Assembly (NCBI GenBank): GCA_025062195.1
Contig: JANXAS010000002.1
Coordinates: 53,866-117,865 of the forward strand
Direction of reading: 5' to 3'
DNA length: 64,000 nucleotides
Source: Armatimonadota bacterium
GTDB lineage: Bacteria > Armatimonadota > Fervidibacteria > Fervidibacterales > Thermosaccharophagaceae
Part shown: positions 46,854-54,377 of the stretch, in pieces
Layout of the letters: every line of letters starts with the position of its first letter
Numbering within the stretch: the first letter of the stretch is position 1
Notes under the pieces: generated by a model
Seen by the model: the letters and a program-made list of their open reading frames with translations, nothing else
What the model was told of the DNA's origin: nothing
The model's database searches: none
Program-made: the position numbers and the translations under genes

Positions 46854-47735
46854 ATGCAAGTTATAGCAGCCGTAATTTTGCTCTTGGGGGTGCTTTCATA
46901 CTTTTCCGAGCCGTCCAGATATGAGAGGCAGATTGAACGCATAATGCGTTCTCTCTTCCCAAACTCGAAAAGCATCCAAGTCAAAGTTAAAGGGCATGGT
47001 GGTCTAAAGGCTTTGCGTGGCGAGCTTGATCTGGTTGAGATAACCGTTGTGGGAGCGAAAGCTAAAAGTGATGCTCTGGCAAAGTTCATAGCGTATTCGG
47101 ATGGGAATCAGCCGGGCGAAGAAACTGTTACACCAACCCCATCAACAGCAAAGCAAAGGGTGATAAGGCAAGTTGGTTACATCGCTAATGTAGCGCTGAA
47201 GTTCAGCGATTGCGAATTTGATGGAATGCCGTTCGCCGAACTAACTGTTGAGTTGTCCAAAGTCCGTTATGACCTTAACAAGCTATTAGATGAGCACCGC
47301 ATATGGTTGATTGATCTGGACGAGGGATGGTTCTCGCTTAAGCTGTCCTCAAGTTTCATCTGCTCAATTGTGGAGGGCAAGATGGCTGAGAATGGGTTTA
47401 TTCAAGCGAGAGCGAAGCTGGATAGCCAGAAGATAAGCGTTGAATCGTATTACCCTATATGGTGGCTGCGCGTTCCTTTTTCAGTCAGCGGTGTGCTTCA
47501 TGTAGTGCCGCCATGCAGTGTGGCTTTCAAACCCGAGTCCCTAAAGGTATTCAGCGTCATCCCGGTGCCGGCAAGCACAGTTGAGTGGCTTATTGGAAGG
47601 GCAGAATTCTCGTTTGAGCTGGCGTTTATGAAATTGCCGCTTGAACCGCATCTCACCTCGGTGCGCGCCGCGGAAGATGTGATGGAATTTCGCGGCATAC
47701 TAAGACTGCCGGCGGCGAAGGGAGCAGAACTTTGA
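46854..47735 (+). CDS. DUF2993 (LmeA-like) exported protein
   Basis: 293 residues. An N-terminal membrane helix (VIAAVILLLGVLSYF) anchors or exports it, followed by a beta-rich domain whose start ESxxxV-type pattern (ALRGELDLVEITVVGAKAK; ECDGMPFAELTVELSKVRYD) matches DUF2993. A segment GKMAENGFIQARAKLDSQK recurs. In mycobacteria LmeA is a mannose-related cell-envelope protein; here a lipid/envelope role is possible but not shown. Start ATG 46854 lies behind GGGGTGA. It precedes gcvH by 46 bases. Confidence 0.75.
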   Translation: MQVIAAVILLLGVLSYFSEPSRYERQIERIMRSLFPNSKSIQVKVKGHGGLKALRGELDLVEITVVGAKAKSDALAKFIAYSDGNQPGEETVTPTPSTAKQRVIRQVGYIANVALKFSDCEFDGMPFAELTVELSKVRYDLNKLLDEHRIWLIDLDEGWFSLKLSSSFICSIVEGKMAENGFIQARAKLDSQKISVESYYPIWWLRVPFSVSGVLHVVPPCSVAFKPESLKVFSVIPVPASTVEWLIGRAEFSFELAFMKLPLEPHLTSVRAAEDVMEFRGILRLPAAKGAEL

Positions 47736-47781
47736 ACCCCAATTGAGATGAATGAGCAACTGACTTGAGGGGTGAAGGAAA

Positions 47782-48180
47782 GTGGAACTGCGTTTCCCTG
47801 ATGGGTTGCTCTACTCCCCGACGCATGAGTGGGTGAGGGTTGAAGGCAATTTTGCGACCATAGGCATAACAGACTTTGCGCAGCGTGAGATGGGCGAACT
47901 TACTTACATTGAGCTTCCGGATGTCGGTGACCATGTTGAGGCTGGGCAACCGTTTGGTGTTATGGACTCAGTGAAGGCGAGCGAAGAGCTTTATTCGCCG
48001 GTGAGCGGCACCGTCGTAAAGGTGAATAATCAACTGGTTGACAATCCCGGGCTTGTAAATCAAGACCCATACGGCGATGGTTGGCTAATCGTGGTTGAGA
48101 TGCCATCGCCAGATGAAGTTAGAGGGTTGCTGACAGCGCAATCGTATGTTGAGATGTTGAGGCGTGAAGGAAGGCTGTAG
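47782..48180 (+). CDS. gcvH: Glycine cleavage system H protein (lipoyl carrier)
   Basis: 132 residues. Lipoyl-bearing shuttle of the glycine cleavage system. The lipoylation site is Lys65 in GVMDSVKASEEL, within the sandwich fold (TIGITDFAQREMGELTYIELPDVGD) and NQDPYGDGWLIVVEM. Start GTG 47782 is behind GGGGTGAAGG. The following gene encodes a lipoate/octanoate transferase six bases later, so H protein and its modifying enzyme are co-expressed. The T and P subunit genes are not in the window. Confidence 0.97.
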   Translation: MELRFPDGLLYSPTHEWVRVEGNFATIGITDFAQREMGELTYIELPDVGDHVEAGQPFGVMDSVKASEELYSPVSGTVVKVNNQLVDNPGLVNQDPYGDGWLIVVEMPSPDEVRGLLTAQSYVEMLRREGRL

Positions 48181-48186
48181 AGGCAA

Positions 48187-49005
48187 GTGGGCGAGTTTGT
48201 TCGTTTGCTGATTGACGAGCCTGCCGATGGCGCATGGAATATAGCAGTTGATGAGGCGATATTGAGGGCGGCGTCAGTTAGATGGGGAATAACAACGGTG
48301 CGCCTTTATATGTGGTGTCGCCCAACAATCTCGGCGGGCTATTTCACCAGGCTTGATGAAGAGTTGTTAAACAGGTGCAAGAGAGATGGCATTGATGTTG
48401 TTAGAAGGTTATCAGGCGGCGGCATAGTTCTTCATGATGATGAGGTAACTTACTCGGTGGTGTTTCCAAAGAGCTTAATTGGTGAGTGTTCAGTGCTTGC
48501 GGCATACAGGCTAATAAGTAAGGGTGTTGTGATTGGTTTGCGCAGGCTGGGGATTGAGGCTCGTCTTGTTTGCGACGGTTTGGTATCTGCAGACGGTCAA
48601 GATGACGAAGTAAGAGCGTGTAAGGAATCGCATAAACGCTTGAGCGATCAATTCTGCTATGCTGTGCGCTCGCCGACCGATATCGTGGTAGGCTCAATGA
48701 AACTTGTTGGCAGCGCACAGGCGCGCTGTAAAGGTGCGATATTGCAACATGGCTCAGTGCCGTTGAGATGGGATGAGGAAATGCTTTGTCGTCTGTTTGG
48801 CAATGGCATAATTGAAGGGCGAGCGTTCACCTCTCTTGAAGAGTTGCTATTGAACAAGCCATCGGTTGATGAAGTAGTTGAGGCACTTTGTATCGGCTTT
48901 GAAAAGGCATTCGCACAGAGGCTGCAAGTTGGTATGTTGTCTGAGGAGGAAATTAACCTCGCCATCAAGTTGATGGAAAGGAAATGGATTTTTAGGTGTG
49001 AGTGA
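48187..49005 (+). CDS. Lipoate-protein ligase/octanoyltransferase (LplA/LipM-like)
   Basis: 272 residues, starting GTG 48187 with AGAGGC upstream. The cofactor-transferase fold is evident: NIAVDEAILRAASVRWG, RLYMWCRPTISAGYFTRLDEEL, RRLSGGGIVLHDDEVTYSVVFPKS and VVGSMKLVGSAQARCKGAILQHGSVPL. The conserved Lys in GSMKLVGSAQ is present. A Cys in LSDQFCYAVRSP lies where LipM octanoyltransferases have their thiol nucleophile, so octanoyl transfer to GcvH is as likely as ATP-dependent ligation. Placement right after gcvH supports GcvH as the target. Confidence 0.85.
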   Translation: MGEFVRLLIDEPADGAWNIAVDEAILRAASVRWGITTVRLYMWCRPTISAGYFTRLDEELLNRCKRDGIDVVRRLSGGGIVLHDDEVTYSVVFPKSLIGECSVLAAYRLISKGVVIGLRRLGIEARLVCDGLVSADGQDDEVRACKESHKRLSDQFCYAVRSPTDIVVGSMKLVGSAQARCKGAILQHGSVPLRWDEEMLCRLFGNGIIEGRAFTSLEELLLNKPSVDEVVEALCIGFEKAFAQRLQVGMLSEEEINLAIKLMERKWIFRCE

Positions 49006-49144
49006 TTTGCCGATGGGGTTTGGGGTTGGATTTCAAGCTATTGACGATTGGTATTTTGAAGGGCATCATGTAGTTGAGCATTAAAGATACCTAAGGAAGA
49101 GGGAGTATTTTGTTGTTCAAAGTGCAAGTGAGGTGAGTTAATAG

Positions 49145-49567
49145 ATGTCGGCACCAGATAGGAAGAAGATACTCGTGGTTGACGACGAGAAGCATATAGT
49201 TAGGCTCGTGCAAGTGAACTTGGAGAGGCGCGGGTATCAGGTTATAACGGCATACGACGGTTTGGAGTGCCTTGAAAAGGTGAAGCAGGAAAAGCCAGAC
49301 CTTATCATACTTGATGTTATGATGCCGCGCCTTGATGGCTTTGAAACCCTGAAGCGCCTTAAGGCGGACCCGGCTACAAGGGATATACCCGTTGTGATGC
49401 TCACAGCGCGCGCACAAGATAAGGATGTCCTAACTGGGTATGTTCTTGGCACCGACCTTTACCTTACGAAGCCCTTCAGCCCAATTGAGCTTTTGACTAT
49501 GGTTGAACGCATATTCCAGAGCCGTGAGGAAGAAGAGGAAGGCATTTATGACCTTGATCGTATGTAA
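49145..49567 (+). CDS. Single-domain response regulator
   Basis: 140 residues. Receiver fold with acidic pocket Asp13-Asp14 in VVDDEK, phosphoacceptor Asp57 in LIILDVMMPRLDG, Thr in VMLTARAQ and Lys in LTKPFSPIE. The C-terminal helix ends in an acidic tail (REEEEEGIYDLDRM) and no output domain is present, so it acts by protein contact in the CheY/Spo0F manner or is a partner of a separate kinase. Start ATG 49145, behind GAGGTGAG. No histidine kinase is encoded nearby, so the partner is unknown. Confidence 0.93.
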   Translation: MSAPDRKKILVVDDEKHIVRLVQVNLERRGYQVITAYDGLECLEKVKQEKPDLIILDVMMPRLDGFETLKRLKADPATRDIPVVMLTARAQDKDVLTGYVLGTDLYLTKPFSPIELLTMVERIFQSREEEEEGIYDLDRM

Positions 49568-49846
49568 CTTGGACGGGGTAAACTCCTTGTGGCGTTTTAA
49601 GCGAGGAAGCTGTAAAGTCATTTGCGTCCTCAAAGGGTGCGCAGTTTGATCCTTCAGCACAACCGTATCACAGTTACGCGCAAGCAACCCTCGGCTGTCC
49701 TCAGGCTATCTCATTGACCTTCAAAAGAAGCTGCTTTCTTTTCGCTGCATCATTGGGGATGTTCTCATGCGTCAAATCCTTTTGAGCGCGGCAGTTAAAA
49801 GCATCTATACAGGTTGAGAGCGGATGATTGTGGGAGGTGAGCGGGA

Positions 49847-52309
49847 ATGCACAGGCAATCGCTTGACGGGTGCTGGGAGTTTAGGGGTGGCGGGAGCAGG
49901 GATTGGATGCCAGCTACAGTTCCCGGATGTGTCCACACCGACCTGCTCTCATTGAAGCGGATTCCAGACCCATTCGTTGGCGACAATGAGAGGCTTGTCC
50001 AATGGGTCGCTGAAAGCGATTTTGAATACAGGAAGGTGTTTGATGCTGAAGATGGATTGCTCGCAGAGGAACGCCTCTATTTGGAGTGCGACGGATTGGA
50101 CACGATTGCAACGCTTTATTTGAATGGTCGTAGGATAGGTCAGGCTGATAACATGTTTGTGAGATGGCGCTTTGATGTGAGTGGGTTGGTCAAGGAAAGA
50201 GACAATGAACTTATAGTCCGCTTCACATCGCCACTCAAGTATACTCGCCCGAGGATGAAGGTTGAGCCGCTAATATCACCGAGCATGTCCATCCCCGGCG
50301 CCCCTTACATACGCAAAGCCCCCTATCAATTCGGTTGGGATTGGGGACCAAAGCTGCCGACAATGGGCATATGGCGTAGTGTGCGCCTCTGTGGCTACTC
50401 TCTGGCGCGAATTGAGGATGTGCACATAAGACAGATGCACACCCGTTCAAAGGTGGTATTGACCGCCCGTGTTTTGCTGGAACGATATGAGCATGCACCA
50501 ATTAGGTTAGTCATGCGCGTCACATCTCCCGACGGAGATGTGGATGAGTCAATGAGCGAACTTAAGGTCAGTGACACTGTATCAACGCTCGTGGCTGAAA
50601 TAACCAAGCCAAAGCTGTGGTATCCAAGGGGATATGGAGAACAGCCACTTTACAATGTGACAATTGAGGCGCTATCAAATGGCACTCTCCTTGATGCTGT
50701 TTCATTTCGCATCGGCTTGCGGACACTCAAGCTCGTCCAAAAGCCGGATAGATATGGCAACTCATTCACATTCGTCGTAAACGGAATCCCGATATTTTGC
50801 AAGGGGGCAAATTGGATACCGGCTGACATCTTCCCATCAAGGGTGAGCCGACAGCGCTATGAGCAATTGCTCAAAAGCGCTGCTGAGGCAAATTTCAACA
50901 TGCTGCGTGTGTGGGGAGGTGGCATTTACGAGGATGAGGTCTTTTACGACCTCTGTGACGAGTTGGGAATACTCGTTTGGCACGATTTCATGTTCTCATG
51001 CAGCGTCTACCCCGGAGACGACGAATTCATTGAAAATGTCGTGAGGGAAGCGGTGGACAACATAAGACGCATTAGGCATCATCCATGCTTGGCGCTTTGG
51101 TGTGGCAATAACGAGATGGAGTGGGGATGGGTTGAGTGGGGTTGGAGCGGGCACCTTTCAAGCAAGCACAAAGAGAATTATGATAAGCTGTTTCACAACA
51201 TACTGCCGAAGGTTTGCGCAAGGGAGGATCCGGATACACCATACTGGGCAAGCTCCCCCTCCTCTGGGACTCCGTTCGTTGACCCAAATGGCGAAAGCTC
51301 TGGCGATGGACACTACTGGGAGGTATGGCACGGTATGGTGCCATTCACCGAATACAGGAAGCACTTTCACCGCTTCGTCAGCGAGTTCGGCTTCCAATCT
51401 CTGCCACACATTGAGACGATCAGGACATTCGCTGATGAAAAGGATCTCAATCTCACATCGTATGTCATGGAGTATCATCAAAGGCATCCTCGTGGGAACG
51501 AACTTATGATTACCTACCTTGCTCGGACATTCCGTTTACCAAAGGATTTTGAAAGCCTAATCTATCTTACACAGGTTTTGCAAGCCGAGGCGATAAGGTG
51601 CGGCGTTGAGCATTGGCGAAGGAATAGACACAGGGTTAGTGGCACGCTTTATTGGCAGCTCAACGATTGCTGGCAAGTTGCCTCTTGGTCAAGCATTGAC
51701 TATTTTGGCAGATGGAAGGCGCTGCACTATGCCGCAAAGAGATTTTATGCGCCAGTGCTTCTATCGGCTGAGGAGGATGGCAAGCGGGTTCAATTGCACA
51801 TCACAAATGACACGCTCAACAAGTTTGAAGGGCTTGTGAGATGGTCGCTTGAGACGCTGAATGGCGATACTATTGAATGCGGCGAGAAGGAGGTTGAGGT
51901 GGCGCCGCAGTCAAGCGGGCGCTTCCTCAATTTGAATTTCTCACGCCTCATCAACGAGGAGAATGAGCGCAGGGTCGTATTAGTCTACGAGCTTCTTTGC
52001 GATGAAGAACGCATGAGCATGTGCACCGTAAATTTTGTTCCGCCAAAGCATCTTGAGCTTGAGCCGCCAGAAATAAGCTTCACAGTGAATGAGGGCGATG
52101 AAGTGTTCACCGTTGTGCTCTCGGCAAAGAGCCTCGCCAAATTTGTTTGGCTTTACCTGCCTGGTTATGATGTGGTCTTCTCCGACAACTGCTTTGACTT
52201 GCCCGCAGGGCGAACTGTGACCATCGCTATCACGAAGATCAAAGGGTTGACTGCAAGAGCAATTGAGCGGAAGCTACGCATAAAAAGTCTTATTGATTCG
52301 TATGCGTGA
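49847..52309 (+). CDS. Beta-mannosidase (GH2)
   Basis: 820 residues. Hydrolyses terminal beta-D-mannose from mannans and glycans. The N-terminal jelly-roll starts HRQSLDGCWEFRGGG and continues WMPATVPGCVHTDL and DGLDTIATLYLNGRRIG; then ISPSMSIPGAPYIRKAPYQFGWDWGPKLP. The catalytic barrel has the acid/base Glu423 in CGNNEMEWGW and the nucleophile Glu513 in FVSEFGFQSLP. No signal peptide, so it acts inside the cell or on imported sugars. ATG 49847 has GGGAGGTGAG upstream. It converges with an MFS transporter gene that may carry a related sugar. Confidence 0.95.
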   Translation: MHRQSLDGCWEFRGGGSRDWMPATVPGCVHTDLLSLKRIPDPFVGDNERLVQWVAESDFEYRKVFDAEDGLLAEERLYLECDGLDTIATLYLNGRRIGQADNMFVRWRFDVSGLVKERDNELIVRFTSPLKYTRPRMKVEPLISPSMSIPGAPYIRKAPYQFGWDWGPKLPTMGIWRSVRLCGYSLARIEDVHIRQMHTRSKVVLTARVLLERYEHAPIRLVMRVTSPDGDVDESMSELKVSDTVSTLVAEITKPKLWYPRGYGEQPLYNVTIEALSNGTLLDAVSFRIGLRTLKLVQKPDRYGNSFTFVVNGIPIFCKGANWIPADIFPSRVSRQRYEQLLKSAAEANFNMLRVWGGGIYEDEVFYDLCDELGILVWHDFMFSCSVYPGDDEFIENVVREAVDNIRRIRHHPCLALWCGNNEMEWGWVEWGWSGHLSSKHKENYDKLFHNILPKVCAREDPDTPYWASSPSSGTPFVDPNGESSGDGHYWEVWHGMVPFTEYRKHFHRFVSEFGFQSLPHIETIRTFADEKDLNLTSYVMEYHQRHPRGNELMITYLARTFRLPKDFESLIYLTQVLQAEAIRCGVEHWRRNRHRVSGTLYWQLNDCWQVASWSSIDYFGRWKALHYAAKRFYAPVLLSAEEDGKRVQLHITNDTLNKFEGLVRWSLETLNGDTIECGEKEVEVAPQSSGRFLNLNFSRLINEENERRVVLVYELLCDEERMSMCTVNFVPPKHLELEPPEISFTVNEGDEVFTVVLSAKSLAKFVWLYLPGYDVVFSDNCFDLPAGRTVTIAITKIKGLTARAIERKLRIKSLIDSYA

Positions 52310-52376
52310 GCGATGATGCGTGTGAGAGCCTTAAAACCATCCTCAAAAATTGCGGCGTCATCCAAACCGTGCTGTT

Positions 52377-53588
52377 TTACTCCCTTTCTCTCGCTGAACC
52401 ACTGTCCGCTTGTGTTACATTCACAAAGCTTGCTGCGAGCATGTTGACCAGTGATAGCGCTGCGGCAATGAGAAAGACATACTCGTGTCCATATCTTGCC
52501 CATATGTATCCGGCGAGCCAAGGAAGGGACATGGAAACGGCATGGTCAAGGCTCACACCGAGCGATAGCGATGCCGTGACATCGTCTTCGTCCTTGGCTA
52601 TCTTCTTCAAATAGGTTGCCCTTGCTATGCCTGTCACAAAGAGAAGTTGGTCAAGGATGTAGCAAGAGAACGCAATGTATAGTCCGAACGGGATGCGTGA
52701 TGCAAATGCGTAAGCCAAGCACACGATCGTGAGCAATCCCGCATCAAGCATAAGGACCGTTCTTTCGCCCCACTTATCCACAAGCCTTCCAACAGCTGGA
52801 TTGAAAAGGGCGGTGAGTGGCGCTGATATGATCCAAAGGCGGGCAAATGTTGAGGCAGGTTGCTTAAATATCCTGACGAGCACCCAAGGACCAAATGTCA
52901 GGAAGAGTTGCTTCCTTGCCCCAAAGAATATGTTGAGCAAGTAAAACAAGCCGTAGCGCCTATCCCATACGAACTTTGGGCGTGGTTGCTTCTTTCCTCT
53001 AAGATCCGGTAGCGAGGTGAAGGCGAGAGCCGATAGCGTTGCCGAGAGCGCGGCGACTGTAAACAGCCCCTCATAACGCCATCGTTCAAGTGCCCACCAA
53101 ACAACTGTGCATCCAACAATCATAGCCACAGCGTCCAGTGCGCGCAGCCTGCCAAGCAAAGTCCCCCTTGAATGCGGTGGTGCAAGTTGCATTGCTATTG
53201 AACTTGTAAATGGCTGCGTAAGGTGCGTGCCCGAACTCCAAAACAAAAGCGCAATGATAAGCATGGCATAGTTTCCACCGGTAAAGGGCAGCATAGCCAT
53301 CCCGACAGCTATGAGCAGTGATGCCACTGCAGTGGCTTTTGGCTCGCTTAAAAAATGAAGAGCGCCGCTGAGCAAAGCGCAAAGGAAGCCAGGCAACTCC
53401 CTCGGCAACTCAAGCTGACCACGCTCAATTGAACCCATGTTGAATTCGTCGCTGAGGAAGTTGTTGAATGTTGTCCCATAGATTCCGCCACTCACCCCAA
53501 GCAATGTTATGCCAATGGCGAAGCTGGCTATGTGGGCAAAGTTAACATTCGGTGAAGTTGCCCTTTCGTTTCCTTCCACTTTGCTCAT
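52377..53588 (-). CDS. MFS transporter
   Basis: About 403 residues with 12 membrane helices. N-terminal GITLLGVSGGIYGTTFNNFLSDEFNM, typical MFS; GRLVDKWGERTVL in the second half. A substrate cannot be assigned. Start ATG 53588 is favoured (GGTGAG upstream); ATG 53600 is in the same frame. Stops 67 bases after the beta-mannosidase gene on the opposite strand. Confidence 0.8.
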   Translation of the reverse strand: MSKVEGNERATSPNVNFAHIASFAIGITLLGVSGGIYGTTFNNFLSDEFNMGSIERGQLELPRELPGFLCALLSGALHFLSEPKATAVASLLIAVGMAMLPFTGGNYAMLIIALLFWSSGTHLTQPFTSSIAMQLAPPHSRGTLLGRLRALDAVAMIVGCTVVWWALERWRYEGLFTVAALSATLSALAFTSLPDLRGKKQPRPKFVWDRRYGLFYLLNIFFGARKQLFLTFGPWVLVRIFKQPASTFARLWIISAPLTALFNPAVGRLVDKWGERTVLMLDAGLLTIVCLAYAFASRIPFGLYIAFSCYILDQLLFVTGIARATYLKKIAKDEDDVTASLSLGVSLDHAVSMSLPWLAGYIWARYGHEYVFLIAAALSLVNMLAASFVNVTQADSGSARERE

Positions 53589-53868
53589 GCTGCTCACCAT
53601 CGGTATCGGTGAAGATTATGTGTTCGTGCACCTCAGGTTATACTCTGCGTGTTGGAAGTGCTGTTGTTGTATGACTTTAACAATAAACGCTGCAAGTTTA
53701 GCTTATACTCGCCGATGATTTTCGTGAGCGCCATCTTTAGATGACTAAAATTTATTGTAGGGGCGTATGACAGCCCGCCCGAAAATTCGCTCTAATTTTA
53801 TGCGCCCATACTGTTTCTCACCAAAGCCAAAAGTTTTGGCTCAGCTGGAACTTCACCTTCACGAAATC

Positions 53869-53984
53869 GGGAGGGTAAACCTCCCCTTCATTAAGTTGGG
53901 AGGGTAAACCTCCCCTTCATTAAGTCGGGAGGGTAAACCCCCCCTTCATTAAGTCGGGAGGGCGAACCTCCCGGTGAGCCGAAA
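53869..53984. repeat. 29-bp tandem hairpin repeat, four units
   Basis: Units begin at 53869, 53898, 53927 and 53956, each GGGAGGGTAAACCTCCC (or a close variant) followed by cttcattaagtc-type spacing. Every unit can fold as a hairpin with GGGAGG/CCTCCC arms. A preceding partial copy of the spacer (cttcacgaaatc) adjoins the first unit. There are no variable spacers, so it is not a CRISPR array. Confidence 0.95.
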
Positions 53985-54142
53985 AGAAAAGATTTAGTTT
54001 GGATAAAGCCGCTGGCATGGATGATTATGCACCAACAGCTTTTTGAGCAAAGAGCATTCCCTTCAAAATGCTAATCGGCTGCAAAGCCATAAGTTGAGAG
54101 TTTGCTCACAATAGCTTAACAACTGGACTCCGAATACAATAA

Positions 54143-54215
54143 GAGTTACGCAGTTGAATTTAGGAGCAGCTGTAAGCTACCCGCATTGTTCGTTTTTGAA
54201 TGTTCTCTGGGCTGT
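54143..54215. repeat. Two-block conserved element, copy 2
   Basis: Blocks gagttacgcagttgaat (54143) and ttctctgggctgt (54203), same 60-base spacing as 30571-30643. About 160 bases before the membrane phosphatase-like gene. Confidence 0.6.
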
Positions 54216-54377
54216 AAATGATGCATCATGCGAGGGTGGCTTCAGCTATGAAGTTCAGTTTTTTCACCTGCAGCATGTATCTTTATGATGCCGCATAGTT
54301 TCATGGAAGGTTTTTAATTCCCTACGATACCAATGTGTGCGGGGTGAAATGCCATCAGTGGACTTTGCCGGCATTGT

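Larger units (their letters stand above)
53589..54377. other. 789-bp divergent non-coding region
   Basis: Between the MFS gene (minus) and the membrane phosphatase-like gene (plus). It contains a 15-bp palindrome GCCAAAA-G-TTTTGGC (53826-53840), four 29-bp hairpin repeats (53869-53984) and copy 2 of the two-block element (54143-54215). A 10-codon open frame, MPSVDFAGIV, starts at 54349 behind GGGGTGAA and ends at 54381, overlapping the presumed start of the next gene. No gene recognised. Confidence 0.55.

Noticed and set aside
53869..53984. Possible CRISPR array
   Set aside because: The units are contiguous with a constant short spacing and no variable spacers; no cas genes nearby.
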